From: Tenacibaculum sp. 190524A02b
GTDB taxonomy: Bacteria > Bacteroidota > Bacteroidia > Flavobacteriales > Flavobacteriaceae
Length of the DNA stretch: 64,000 bases
Reading direction: 5' to 3'
Assembly: GCF_964036645.1 (NCBI RefSeq)
Contig: NZ_OZ038525.1
Coordinates: forward strand, 2,254,501 to 2,318,500
The notes under the pieces are model-generated. The model was not told the DNA's origin, did no database searches, and saw only the letters and a list, made by a program, of their open reading frames with translations. Numbering within the stretch: the first letter of the stretch is position 1; every line of letters begins with the position of its first letter. The position numbers and the translations under genes are program-made. Positions 17,399-26,109 of this stretch are shown in pieces.

Positions 17399-18316
17399 TT
17401 ATCTTCTAAATGGGTTTATTCTTAATCCTACAGAAATATATGATTTTAGCGAAGTGTCAAATCCATATATTACCTCATCTTCATCATTCTGAAACTCATG
17501 CTTTTCAAATATTGAATGTGTTCCTCTAAATAATATGCCTATACTTTTAGTTAACCAGTAATTATATTCTACACCGACCAATGCAGTAGTAAAAATATTT
17601 TTAGTTACTCTTAATCCACTACCATTACGTTTTTGTACTAGCTTATCTATATTCACCGTAAAATCATTCAACTCTCCTAGTAATTTAACAGCATGTTTTT
17701 TATTAAAGTTATACTTTATATATGTACTGGGTAAACCAACAGCAAACGTGATTTTATTTCTCAAGTTCCCTGAAAAGTTAAGTACTGGATTTACCATAGT
17801 TTCTCCCGAAAGAGTTAGATAACCTATCCCAAAGCTTAACACATAATAATTTTGTTGATTTTTACTTTTAAATCGTTTTTCAGCAAATAGAATTCCATTA
17901 ATTTTTAAATCATTATCTGTCAACTCTCTGTTGAAATCTCCTATAACATGCGGCATTATTAAGGCATTTATTGACCAGTTTTCAGCAATTCGATACTGCG
18001 CCAACACACTATAATTTACATTATAGTAAGATGCTTTACTATTTAAAAACGAAGGTTTAAAGGAATTGTAGGATAACGAGTGATAATCCATACCTATAGT
18101 ATTAAAAACACCAAACTTTTGAGATCTTAAAAGTGGGAAACTAAACTTTGTACTTACCCTTTGATAATCGTATAATTGATTGTTATTTATTTCTGGTGTA
18201 TAATGTGCATAAAACATATCTCTGTCTCTATCTGAGACAAAAACATCGCCTGTTACTTGCCCGTAGGCTTTACCTAACAGCAACATGAATAAAATTCCAA
18301 TTTTTTTTCTAACCAT
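17399..18316 (-). CDS. Putative outer-membrane beta-barrel protein (DUF6268-like)
   Basis: The 305-residue precursor has a signal peptide (residues 1-19, ending KAYGQ). The mature part is a series of alternating amphipathic strands (LAQYRIAENWSINALIMP, FAVGLPSTYIKYNF and others) and ends in an aromatic/hydrophobic strand (SVGLRINPFRR), as expected for a small outer-membrane barrel. The composition resembles Bacteroidota DUF6268 proteins, but the family name is a guess. It is the first gene of the minus-strand operon 18316-16087. A palindrome lies about 55-70 bp before its start. Confidence 0.65.
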   Translation of the reverse strand: MVRKKIGILFMLLLGKAYGQVTGDVFVSDRDRDMFYAHYTPEINNNQLYDYQRVSTKFSFPLLRSQKFGVFNTIGMDYHSLSYNSFKPSFLNSKASYYNVNYSVLAQYRIAENWSINALIMPHVIGDFNRELTDNDLKINGILFAEKRFKSKNQQNYYVLSFGIGYLTLSGETMVNPVLNFSGNLRNKITFAVGLPSTYIKYNFNKKHAVKLLGELNDFTVNIDKLVQKRNGSGLRVTKNIFTTALVGVEYNYWLTKSIGILFRGTHSIFEKHEFQNDEDEVIYGFDTSLKSYISVGLRINPFRR

Positions 18317-18340
18317 AATTTGTATTAATTAAATTCAATA

Positions 18341-18386
18341 CAAATATTGGCTGAATAAAGCCTCGTTAAATTACCATTTGGTAATT
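18341..18386 (-). promoter_or_regulatory. Candidate operator and -7 box upstream of the 18316 operon
   Basis: A perfect palindrome AATTACCA-TT-TGGTAATT (18369-18386) is centred 36.5 bp upstream of the last base of a minus-strand -7-like box AATATTTG (18341-18348, shown as CAAATATT on the plus strand). This gives a centre near -43 relative to the inferred start of transcription, the class II activator position for Crp/Fnr proteins. The Crp/Fnr gene at 18466-19038 lies next door on the same strand. Confidence 0.5.
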
Positions 18387-18465
18387 AATACCATTTACAA
18401 CTTAAAATTACATCAGAATTGATATAACAATAGAATACAAAAACTTGGGTGTATACTACTAAGGA

Positions 18466-19038
18466 TTATTTAGCTTCACTAATTTCTTTTCTGATCCTAC
18501 TTAAAGATTGTGGTGTTACTCCTAAAAAAAGAGAAAGATCTTTTAAAGGTACTCTAAAAATTAAATCGGATCTTTTTAATAAATCTAAATATCTTTCTTT
18601 AGCTGTTAGTGATTGAAAATTATGAATTCCATATAAAACACTTGCAAAAGCATCTTCCCAAATTAATCGACCAAACTTCTGCCATAAAGGAAACTTATTA
18701 TATAAGTCTTCCATTTTTTGATACGAAATGCTGTAAATTTCTGTTTTTTCTATCGCTTTAATATAAGAATTAGAACGCTCTCTATTTTTTATTTTAGAAA
18801 TGTCTGCTATAAATTCATTTTCAAAAGCAAAGTATCGAGTATGTTGTACCTCCTCTATAACATCATAAATAATAAGTCCTCCAGAAGCTATAAAATAATA
18901 ATCAGTTACCAACTGCTCTTTTTTAATAAGATACTTATCTTTTTGAAGAGTTCTAAATTCAAAAAAAGATAAAATTTCAGTTAAATCATCTTTTTCTAAA
19001 GTTACATAACTATTGATATATTTAATTAATTTTTCCAT
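18466..19038 (-). CDS. Crp/Fnr-family transcriptional regulator
   Basis: The 190-residue protein has the cNMP-binding-like beta-roll (about 20-115) and a winged helix ending GVTPQSLSRIRKEISEAK. In its recognition helix the FNR/CRP Glu is Gln, so its half-site should differ from TTGAT; the neighbouring palindrome TTACCA/TGGTAA is a candidate. It lies immediately upstream of, and on the same strand as, the operon starting at 18316, which makes that operon its most likely target. No cysteine cluster for Fe-S binding is present. Confidence 0.87.
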   Translation of the reverse strand: MEKLIKYINSYVTLEKDDLTEILSFFEFRTLQKDKYLIKKEQLVTDYYFIASGGLIIYDVIEEVQHTRYFAFENEFIADISKIKNRERSNSYIKAIEKTEIYSISYQKMEDLYNKFPLWQKFGRLIWEDAFASVLYGIHNFQSLTAKERYLDLLKRSDLIFRVPLKDLSLFLGVTPQSLSRIRKEISEAK

Positions 19039-19074
19039 GTATTCTAGATAACTAATTACTTATATCAATAGTTT

Positions 19075-20427
19075 TTATTTTCTTTTTTGGTTTAAACTCT
19101 TAGGTCTTTCTTGCTTTACTAACGGTGTACCATATAAGTCGAAATCACCAGCATCATGAATTTCAATATCTATAAATTCACCTAACTTAATATAATACTC
19201 TTTAGCATCAACAATCACATCATTGTCTACGTCTGGTGAATCAAACTCTGTACGCCCATAGTAATACTCACCATCTTTCCTATCAAACAAACAACGGAAT
19301 GTTTTCCCTATTTTTTCCTGATTTAGCTCCCAAGATATTTGTGACTGTACTTCCATGATTTCATTAACACGTCTAAACTTTACATCTGCTGGTACATTGT
19401 CTTCTAAAGCAAAAGCTCCTGTATTTTCTTCATGTGAATATTCAAATGCTCCCAAACGTTCAAAACGCATTTCTTCTACCCAATCTTTCAACTCTTGAAA
19501 TTGTTCTTCCGTTTCTCCTGGGTATCCTACAATTAATGTAGTTCTAATAGCCATATTAGGTACAAACTCTCTAAACTTCTTGATTAAATCAGTTGTTTTT
19601 TCGTGTGTTGTACCACGTTTCATAGACTTTAAAATCTCTGTATTGATATGTTGCAAAGGAATATCTAAGTAATTACATACTTTAGGCTCATTTTTCATTA
19701 CTTCTAACACATCCAACGGAAAACCAGTTGGAAATGCATAATGTAAACGAATCCATTCTATTCCTTCCACTTTCACCAATTCTTTTAATAAATCAGCTAA
19801 CGCACGTTTTTTATATAAATCTAACCCATAATAAGTCAAATCTTGTGCTATTAGCATAATTTCTTTAATGCCATTAGCCGCTAGTTTTTCAGCTTCCGTT
19901 ACTAAATTTTCAATTGGAGTAGATTTATGCTTTCCTCTCATTAACGGAATGGCACAAAATGAACAAGGGCGATCACATCCTTCAGCTATTTTTAAGTATG
20001 CATAGTGTTTAGGAGTAGTTGTTAATCGTTCTCCAATTAACTCATGCTTATAATCCGCTTCTAAAACTTTTAACAAGTTGGGTAAATCATGTGTTCCAAA
20101 ATACTGATCTACATTGGTTATTTCCCTTTCTAAATCTGGTTTATAGCGTTCACTCAAACAACCAGATACAAAAACTTTATCTACCTCTCCTCTTTCTTTC
20201 TTTTGCGCATAATGTAAAATAGTATCTACACTTTCCTCCTTTGCTTTCCCAATAAAACCACAGGTATTGATTACCACAATATTTCCATCATCATTTTCAT
20301 CTTCATGTACAACGTTTTTACCATTGGCTTTCAGCTGTCCCATCAACACCTCACTATCGTAAACGTTTTTAGAACATCCTAAAGTAACTACATTGATTTT
20401 GTTTTGTTTTACTGTTTTTGTACGCAT
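19075..20427 (-). CDS. rimO: Ribosomal protein uS12 methylthiotransferase RimO
   Basis: RimO is a radical-SAM enzyme that adds a methylthio group to a conserved Asp of ribosomal protein S12. The 450-residue protein has the three parts expected: an N-terminal UPF0004 domain with cluster cysteines Cys18, Cys56 and Cys90; a radical-SAM core with the CxxxCxxC motif at Cys151, Cys155 and Cys158 (EGCDRPCSFCAIP); and a C-terminal TRAM domain (about 375-440). The opening TLGCSKNVYDSEVLMG is typical of RimO rather than MiaB. A -7-like box (minus strand TAATTTTG) lies at 20447-20454, 20 bp before the start. Confidence 0.95.
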   Translation of the reverse strand: MRTKTVKQNKINVVTLGCSKNVYDSEVLMGQLKANGKNVVHEDENDDGNIVVINTCGFIGKAKEESVDTILHYAQKKERGEVDKVFVSGCLSERYKPDLEREITNVDQYFGTHDLPNLLKVLEADYKHELIGERLTTTPKHYAYLKIAEGCDRPCSFCAIPLMRGKHKSTPIENLVTEAEKLAANGIKEIMLIAQDLTYYGLDLYKKRALADLLKELVKVEGIEWIRLHYAFPTGFPLDVLEVMKNEPKVCNYLDIPLQHINTEILKSMKRGTTHEKTTDLIKKFREFVPNMAIRTTLIVGYPGETEEQFQELKDWVEEMRFERLGAFEYSHEENTGAFALEDNVPADVKFRRVNEIMEVQSQISWELNQEKIGKTFRCLFDRKDGEYYYGRTEFDSPDVDNDVIVDAKEYYIKLGEFIDIEIHDAGDFDLYGTPLVKQERPKSLNQKRK

Positions 20428-20446
20428 CTTAAAAAAATTCGGTGTG

Positions 20447-20454
20447 CAAAATTA
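20447..20454 (-). promoter_or_regulatory. Putative -7 promoter box of rimO
   Basis: Minus-strand TAATTTTG fits TAnnTTTG. No TTTG was found at the expected upstream distance, so support is partial. Confidence 0.4.
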
Positions 20455-20483
20455 CGGCTTTTTTACGATTTACACTGCCTTAA

Positions 20484-22148
20484 TTATTGATAATCATTTG
20501 GTATTTTTCTAACTTTCGTCAATTGCTCAAATGCATATCCTAGTTTTAATAATTCATTTTCAGATAAAGGCCTACCGATAAAAGTTAAACTAATGGGTTC
20601 TCCTGTTTCTTTATAGCCCATTGGTACGGTTAATGTTGGTAGTTTAGCTACAGCTGCCACTGCTGAATGATTATTATTTATAGATACAACCACATCAACC
20701 TTTTTAGTGATTAATGCTTCTAAATACTTTTCTCCTTCCTTTTGTAATTTATTTTTTATTTCAGAGAGTTTTTTTACTGAAGTTGTATCTGCAACTATTC
20801 CTTCAAACAAATCTTGTCCATATGGTGCTCTTTTTACTAAATCTAAACTATTAAACTTCACAATATCTTTTACATTAGATACTTTTAAAGAGTCATTCCC
20901 TGATGATTTAATATAGTGAGGTAAATCATGCTTCATTTCTGTTGTCAATAAATTTAAGAAACCTTCATAATTCATTTCATCAGGTGATAATTCTACGATA
21001 ACCGCCTTACTTCCTTTTATTTTATGTACTGACTTTTTATATATCGAATCGGTTAATAACGGTGTTAAAACTCCTATTTTCTTCCCCTCTAAATATTCAT
21101 TACTCCAATTTAAATTAAAATAATCATTGGGTAACTTATTTGTTAAAGTAGTAGTGCTATCAAGTACATCAAGTCCTATCATTGCTTCTAAAAGAATTGC
21201 ATTATCAACAACATTTTTAGTCATAGGTCCTGGTGTATCTAACGTACTTGAAATAGGGACTATTCCTGATCTACTAAGAAAACCAATAGTTGGCTTTAAT
21301 CCTACCACTGAATTTAAGCTTGATGGAGAAGTTATTGATCCAGATGTTTCTGTTCCTATGGCTGCTACTGCATAATTTGCTGCTACTGCAACTCCACTTC
21401 CTGCACTTGAGCCACCTGTTTCAAAACGCTTCCTTCCATAAGGGTTTAATGTTTGACCTCCAGTAGCACTATATCCTAAAGGACAATCATTACAGAAAAA
21501 ATATGCCCATTCACTAAGATTTACTTTTCCTAAAATTAAGGCGCCAGACTTTTTTAGTCTCTCAATAATAAATGCATCTTTTTGTGGTAAATTATCTTTA
21601 AAAACAACTGCCCCTGCAGTAGTAGCCATCGTAATAATGTCTATATTATCTTTTACAAGAATTGGCATTCCATAAATTTGAGAATCTACCTTACCCAAAA
21701 GCCTTTCTCTGTCTTTCTCTTTTGCTTCTTTTAATATATTAGGATTAAGGCTTATAATTGCATTTAACCTTTTTGTAGTATCCTTTTCAAACTTTCGTAT
21801 TCTATACAAATAGAATAAGATTAACTTTTCATAACTAAGTTTACCTTCTTCAATGTTTTTTTGTATTGAGGTAATATTGTTTTCTAAAATTAATGGCTTT
21901 AATTTTATATAGTCACTTTCTGTAAATTTCTCCAAATCTTTTTCAAAAGGTTTAAACTCTTTATTTAAGTCTAAATATTTTGACTGAATCAGTTTAAACC
22001 GCATTCTTGAGTTTTCATGCTCTTGTTGTCTTGCTATTTCAGCTATTTCACTTGTTTTAACTACTTCTATCATAGAATTTTCTTTATTATTTTTTTTACT
22101 ACAATTTATTATTAATAAAACACTTATGATTATAAAAACTTTCTTCAA
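20484..22148 (-). CDS. Amidase-signature-family lipoprotein
   Basis: The 554-residue precursor has a lipoprotein signal (LLIIN-Cys16). The amidase signature is complete: catalytic Lys166 (LVKDNID), cis-Ser247 in GGSSAG and nucleophile Ser271 in ETSGSITSPSS, with the 24-residue spacing of the family (as in FAAH Ser217/Ser241). An N-terminal helical region of about 90 residues precedes the domain. Related exported amidases act on peptides or aryl/fatty acyl amides; this is not the GatA subunit, because GatB/GatC are absent and the protein is a lipoprotein. It ends 57 bp upstream of rimO on the same strand. Confidence 0.9.
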   Translation of the reverse strand: MKKVFIIISVLLIINCSKKNNKENSMIEVVKTSEIAEIARQQEHENSRMRFKLIQSKYLDLNKEFKPFEKDLEKFTESDYIKLKPLILENNITSIQKNIEEGKLSYEKLILFYLYRIRKFEKDTTKRLNAIISLNPNILKEAKEKDRERLLGKVDSQIYGMPILVKDNIDIITMATTAGAVVFKDNLPQKDAFIIERLKKSGALILGKVNLSEWAYFFCNDCPLGYSATGGQTLNPYGRKRFETGGSSAGSGVAVAANYAVAAIGTETSGSITSPSSLNSVVGLKPTIGFLSRSGIVPISSTLDTPGPMTKNVVDNAILLEAMIGLDVLDSTTTLTNKLPNDYFNLNWSNEYLEGKKIGVLTPLLTDSIYKKSVHKIKGSKAVIVELSPDEMNYEGFLNLLTTEMKHDLPHYIKSSGNDSLKVSNVKDIVKFNSLDLVKRAPYGQDLFEGIVADTTSVKKLSEIKNKLQKEGEKYLEALITKKVDVVVSINNNHSAVAAVAKLPTLTVPMGYKETGEPISLTFIGRPLSENELLKLGYAFEQLTKVRKIPNDYQ

Positions 22149-22196
22149 AACTTGTTATTTATTTGATTACCAAATATAAAGCTTTAAAAAGAAAAA

Positions 22197-22222
22197 CTCC
22201 CTTCTAAATGATTAGAAAGGAG
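22197..22222 (-). terminator. Terminator after ftsY
   Basis: Arms CTCC-C-TTCTAA and TTAGAA-A-GGAG form an interrupted 10-bp stem with a 4-nt loop, followed on the minus strand by TTTTTC. It lies 26 bp beyond the ftsY stop codon. Confidence 0.75.
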
Positions 22223-22247
22223 CTTTATATATCTTGTTATTACTATT

Positions 22248-23201
22248 TTATTTAAAAAAGCTATCCACAAACTCAAACTTATTGAATACTTGTAAATCAT
22301 CAATTCCTTCTCCAACTCCAATGTACTTTACAGGTATTTTAAATTGATCAGAAATACCAATAACTACACCTCCTTTTGCTGTACCATCTAATTTGGTTAC
22401 TGCTAATGAAGTTACTTCTGTTGCTTTTGTAAATTGTTTTGCTTGTTCAAAAGCATTTTGGCCTGTAGAACCATCTAAAACCAATAATACATCATGAGGA
22501 GCATCTGGGACTACCTTTTGCATGACTCTTTTAATTTTAGAAAGCTCGTTCATTAAATTCACTTTATTATGCAAACGTCCAGCAGTATCAATAATAATAA
22601 CATCAGCATCTTGATTAATTCCAGACTGTACGGTATCAAAAGCTACAGAGGCAGGATCTGACCCCATTTCTTGACGTACAATAGGCACTTCTGTCCTATC
22701 TGCCCATACTTGTAATTGATCAATAGCTGCGGCTCTAAATGTATCTGCTGCTCCAAGTACTACCTTTAACCCTTTCTTTTTAAATTGTGAGGCTAATTTT
22801 CCTATCGTAGTTGTTTTTCCAACTCCATTTACTCCAACTACCATCAATACATAAGGCTTTGTATTTTTAGGTATCGTAAAATCTGTTTCGTCTCCAGTAT
22901 TAGTTTCAGAAAGTAAACCTGCTATTTCTTCTCGTAATATTTGGTTCAGTTCTTCAGTACCTAAATATTTGTCACGAGATACACGTTCTTCTATTCTATC
23001 AATAATTTTTAACGTAGTATCTACTCCAACATCAGAAGAGACCAAAATTTCCTCTAAATTATCCAATACATCATCATCTACCTTTGATTTTCCGGCAACT
23101 GCTTTAGATAGTTTTGAGAAAAAACTTGTTTTAGATTTTTCTAATCCTTTATCTAAGGTTTCTTTTTTCTCTTTTGAGAAGATTCTTTTAAAAAAACTCA
23201 T
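22248..23201 (-). CDS. ftsY: Signal recognition particle receptor FtsY
   Basis: FtsY is the SRP-receptor GTPase that docks ribosome-SRP complexes at the inner membrane. The 317-residue protein has a short basic N-terminal region (no long acidic A domain, as usual in Bacteroidota), the helical N domain (about 25-105) and the G domain. GTPase motifs are clear: P-loop GVNGVGKTT (123-131), DTFRAAA (153-159), DTAGR (205-209) and TKLDGTAKGG (269-278). It lies about 200 bp downstream of the DUF4295 gene, with a terminator between, so it probably has its own promoter. Confidence 0.96.
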   Translation of the reverse strand: MSFFKRIFSKEKKETLDKGLEKSKTSFFSKLSKAVAGKSKVDDDVLDNLEEILVSSDVGVDTTLKIIDRIEERVSRDKYLGTEELNQILREEIAGLLSETNTGDETDFTIPKNTKPYVLMVVGVNGVGKTTTIGKLASQFKKKGLKVVLGAADTFRAAAIDQLQVWADRTEVPIVRQEMGSDPASVAFDTVQSGINQDADVIIIDTAGRLHNKVNLMNELSKIKRVMQKVVPDAPHDVLLVLDGSTGQNAFEQAKQFTKATEVTSLAVTKLDGTAKGGVVIGISDQFKIPVKYIGVGEGIDDLQVFNKFEFVDSFFK

Positions 23202-23356
23202 TCTTAAATTTTATAATCGCTTACAATAGGTTAAAAACTATACCAAATACGGTAGTATAGCCAAATTGTCATCCTTACAATTATTTAATACAGTTAAAAC
23301 AGTGAGAATTTCTCTATTTACTTCAATTAGAATGACAAAATGTAAATATATAAAAA

Positions 23357-23385
23357 AAGCTACTCCCAAAAATTGAAAGTAGCTT
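23357..23385 (-). terminator. Terminator after the DUF4295 gene
   Basis: An 8-bp perfect stem AAGCTACT/AGTAGCTT (23357-23364, 23378-23385) is followed on the minus strand by TTTTTTTATA. It closes the rpmB-rpmG-DUF4295 transcript 24 bp beyond the last stop. Confidence 0.8.
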
Positions 23386-23408
23386 CTCTTTAAACTGTAT
23401 TACAAGAA

Positions 23409-23561
23409 TTACTTCTTTGCTATAAAGTCGTTTACTTGTGTTGGATCCATAATAGCCTCAACAAATGTATAAGCTCCAGTTTTTGGAGACTTTATCATTT
23501 TGATAGCTTTGGTTAATCTTTTTGAACCTGTCTGTAACGTTGCTACTGATTTCTTTGCCAT
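23409..23561 (-). CDS. DUF4295-family small basic protein
   Basis: This 50-residue gene begins at the ATG at 23561 with MAKKSVATLQTGSKRLTKAI and ends at TAA 23409-23411. It is a small basic protein found almost exclusively in Bacteroidota right after rpmG, and the order rpmB-rpmG-DUF4295-ftsY seen here is the standard one. Co-location with two ribosomal-protein genes and its high Lys content suggest a ribosome-associated role, but no function is established. Start and frame are secure because the reading begins 27 bp after the rpmG stop. Confidence 0.9.
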   Translation of the reverse strand: MAKKSVATLQTGSKRLTKAIKMIKSPKTGAYTFVEAIMDPTQVNDFIAKK

Positions 23562-23588
23562 TTTCTATAAAATTTGTGCCGTAGCTAA

Positions 23589-23771
23589 TTATTTAATTTC
23601 TTTATGAACTGTCATTCTCTTTAAGATTGGATTAAATTTCTTTAATTCCATTCTATCTGGAGTGTTCTTTTTATTCTTTGTTGTAATATAACGTGAAGTT
23701 CCTGGTTGTCCAGTTCCTTTATGCTCTGTACATTCTAATATAACCTGAACTCTGTTTCCTTTTTTTGCCAT
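23589..23771 (-). CDS. rpmG: Large-subunit ribosomal protein bL33
   Basis: The 60-residue protein matches bL33 in length and pattern: [18 protein letters not shown] at the start, then [25 protein letters not shown]. It lacks the paired CxxC zinc motifs, so it is the zinc-independent (C-) form. It lies between rpmB and the DUF4295 gene in one ribosomal operon. Confidence 0.97.
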   Translation of the reverse strand: MAKKGNRVQVILECTEHKGTGQPGTSRYITTKNKKNTPDRMELKKFNPILKRMTVHKEIK

Positions 23772-23798
23772 CTCTCTAAAATTTTATCTAGTAAGGAA

Positions 23799-24038
23799 TT
23801 ATTTTGTTAAGAAACCTTTTTCTCTAGCTTCTTTGATAACAGCAGAGATTCCTTTTTTATTAATATTTTTTAATGCAGAAGCAGATACTTTTAAAGTAAT
23901 CCATTTATCCTCTTCTGGAATATAAAAACGCTTAGTCATTAAGTTAGCGTTAAATTTTCTTTTAGTTCTGTTTAAAGCGTGCGATACGTTGTTACCTACC
24001 ATCGCTTTTTTTCCTGTTAATTCACAAACTCTAGACAT
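23799..24038 (-). CDS. rpmB: Large-subunit ribosomal protein bL28
   Basis: The 79-residue protein has the bL28 signature: [29 protein letters not shown] and then [20 protein letters not shown]. It is first in the rpmB-rpmG-DUF4295 operon, read from a consensus Bacteroidota promoter just upstream. Confidence 0.97.
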   Translation of the reverse strand: MSRVCELTGKKAMVGNNVSHALNRTKRKFNANLMTKRFYIPEEDKWITLKVSASALKNINKKGISAVIKEAREKGFLTK

Positions 24039-24077
24039 CTTCTTGACAGTTTTATAGTGTTATTTCTAAACGAGGTG

Positions 24078-24108
24078 CAAATTTATGAATTTTAATTCAT
24101 TGCACAAA
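24078..24108 (-). promoter_or_regulatory. Bacteroidota-type promoter of the rpmB operon
   Basis: On the minus strand TTTG (24105-24108) and TAAATTTG (24078-24085) are separated by 19 bp, matching the primary sigma factor consensus TTTG-N19-21-TAnnTTTG. Transcription would start about 30-35 bp before the rpmB ATG. Confidence 0.78.
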
Positions 24109-24199
24109 AATATTCTCGATTAAATTTTATTTTATTTTAATCTATTAACTATTAGGGTTCAGCATCTAACCCTCTGGAAGCATAACGGGTGCAAAAGTA

Positions 24200-25447
24200 C
24201 TAATTTTTTAATAAAATAACTTGTAATAATTCTAAAGATTTAGTTACTGTTCTATTAATAACTTTCTCTCTAGGTTTTCCAAAGTTAAATTCCTCTACTA
24301 TTACTTCTTCTTTGCTTGCAATAGCAATATACACTAATCCTACACTTTTATCATTATGATCCGTTGTGGGACCAGCATTCCCGGTTACTGCAACTGCATA
24401 ATCTACCTGTAACTTTTCTAAACATCCTACAGCCATTTCTTCAGCTACTTGTGCGCTAACAACCGAATGATTATTAATTGTTTTTGAAGAGACGTTTAAT
24501 AACTGTTCTTTTAACTCTGCCGTGTATGTAATATAGCTTCCTTTATAATACGCTGAAGAACCCGCTACTGAAACTAAAGTTGATGCTATTTTACCTCCGG
24601 TTAAGCTTTCTGCTGTTGCTACTGTTTTATTTTTTTCTTTTAATAGCTCTCCTACTCTTTTTTCTAATAATGCTTCTTCATCAACTCCTACAATAATATC
24701 ATTGATTAATACTTTTAGTTCTTCAATATTCTTAGACATTGTTTCATCTAAAAGTTTTTTATCATTTCCTTTTGCAGATAAACGTAATCGGACTTTTCCA
24801 TAAGATGGTAAATAAGCTAATTTGATAAAAGATGGTAAGTTGTTTTCCCACGCTGCTATTCTTTCTGCAATTACACTTTCTCCTGTACCTACTGTTAAAA
24901 TAGTTTTATGTATTATAAAAGGTAACTTAAATTTTTCTTGTAGTTTAGGTAATACTTCATACTTCATTAAACCTTTCATCTCATAAGGAACTCCTGGTAA
25001 AGAAACAAAAACAGTATTATTTTCCTCAAACCACATTCCTGGTGCGGTTCCCAAACGATTCATTAGTAAAGTAGCTTTTGAAGGTAATTGTGCTTGATAT
25101 CTTTGTACTTCGTTAAAAGGGTGATTTACCTTTTTAAATAAATACTTTATGTTTTCAATAACTTCTGGGTATTCTACTAAATTTTTGTCGTTAAAATATG
25201 ACGCTATCGTTTTTTTTGTGATATCATCTTTCGTAGGGCCTAAACCACCAGTTACAATGACAATATCTGCTCTATTTTCTGCTTCATTTAAAGCGTTTAA
25301 AATATGTTTTTCTTCATCTTGAATAGATGATATTTGATATACTGAAACTCCTATTTTATTTAATTCTTGACCAATCCATTGTGAATTGGTGTCTACAATT
25401 TGACCAATTAAGATTTCATCTCCTATGGTTATAATTTCTGCTTTCAT
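24200..25447 (-). CDS. cinA: CinA-family competence/damage-inducible protein
   Basis: The 415-residue protein has the two CinA domains: an N-terminal molybdopterin-binding-like domain (about 1-170, with ITIGDEILIGQIVDTNS and VTGGLGPTKDD) and a C-terminal nicotinamide-nucleotide amidase domain (about 255-410, with ATAESLTGGKIAS and the AVTGNAGP segment). Full-length CinA proteins hydrolyse ADP-ribose and deamidate NMN in pyridine-nucleotide recycling. It follows the LRR remnant on the same strand but is separated from it by a terminator. Confidence 0.94.
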   Translation of the reverse strand: MKAEIITIGDEILIGQIVDTNSQWIGQELNKIGVSVYQISSIQDEEKHILNALNEAENRADIVIVTGGLGPTKDDITKKTIASYFNDKNLVEYPEVIENIKYLFKKVNHPFNEVQRYQAQLPSKATLLMNRLGTAPGMWFEENNTVFVSLPGVPYEMKGLMKYEVLPKLQEKFKLPFIIHKTILTVGTGESVIAERIAAWENNLPSFIKLAYLPSYGKVRLRLSAKGNDKKLLDETMSKNIEELKVLINDIIVGVDEEALLEKRVGELLKEKNKTVATAESLTGGKIASTLVSVAGSSAYYKGSYITYTAELKEQLLNVSSKTINNHSVVSAQVAEEMAVGCLEKLQVDYAVAVTGNAGPTTDHNDKSVGLVYIAIASKEEVIVEEFNFGKPREKVINRTVTKSLELLQVILLKN

Positions 25448-25510
25448 ATTTAATTTGAAAGTTACATGATTTAATACGGAAAGAAAGCAATAATATGATT
25501 AATAGCAAAA

Positions 25511-25540
25511 AAAACTCTTCACTATTAAGCGAAGAGTTTT
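25511..25540 (-). terminator. Terminator downstream of the LRR gene remnant
   Basis: A perfect 10-bp stem AAAACTCTTC/GAAGAGTTTT with a 10-nt loop is followed on the minus strand by a T-rich tract. It lies between the LRR pseudogene and cinA and would stop readthrough into cinA. Confidence 0.78.
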
Positions 25541-25630
25541 CCTTTTTTAATTTATAGTTCCTGAAAAACTTTCAGCTTCTTCACATTCTATTTTTCCATC
25601 CTTAATTTAAATCTATTAAAGAAGTATGAT

Positions 25631-25960
25631 TTAATAACGCATTTCAAGGTTTACATCTTCAAAAACTATTGAACATCTACAATCTACAACCGAATAGCTT
25701 ACTATAAAATTCTTTTCCCAACCATCAGAAGGTTTCCCCTCTTCATCTATCTATATACAAGTCAACACCGGTGTTCCAACAAAAGCTTTCATTTCTGTTA
25801 TATTTCCATTGTCTCCATTGGATAAATTTACTACTTCCAGTTCTGGGGTACTATTACAATTGATTCCTTCTAACACCGTATTAGAACTCAAGTCCAATTC
25901 GGTTAATTGATTTCCATAACAAACTAATTTTTTCAAGTTTTTATTATTACTAATATTCAA
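25631..25960 (-). pseudogene. Leucine-rich-repeat surface protein remnant
   Basis: From a TTG at 25960 the minus strand encodes LRRs of the Bacteroidota type (MNISNNKNLKKLVCYGNQLT, ELDLSSNTVLEGINCNST), followed by VVNLSNGDNGNITEMKAF and the usual cap GTPVLTCI. The frame then meets TAG (25751-25753) where related proteins continue CIQ-ID, and reads on for 39 codons (IDEEGKPSDGWEKNF) to TAA at 25631. The N-terminal part, including any signal peptide, is missing, because the frame is closed by a stop 21 bp upstream of the TTG. This is a decayed fragment of a longer secreted protein. Confidence 0.75.
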
Positions 25961-26109
25961 GTTAGTTACCCCGTTGTGTATTTAGAAAAAGCTACACAAA
26001 CCACTAAAAAGTAGTAAATCGCAATCACCACACTATAATTTATATGCACAATTTTTCTAAATGCACAACAGATTTATTTATATGTATGCTATTTTTTATT
26101 TTCTAAAAA

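Noticed and set aside
17087..17425. Plus-strand frame across the membrane-protein gene
   Set aside because: Antisense of the 17002-17394 gene, which has membrane segments and tight operon spacing; no evidence for transcription of the other strand.
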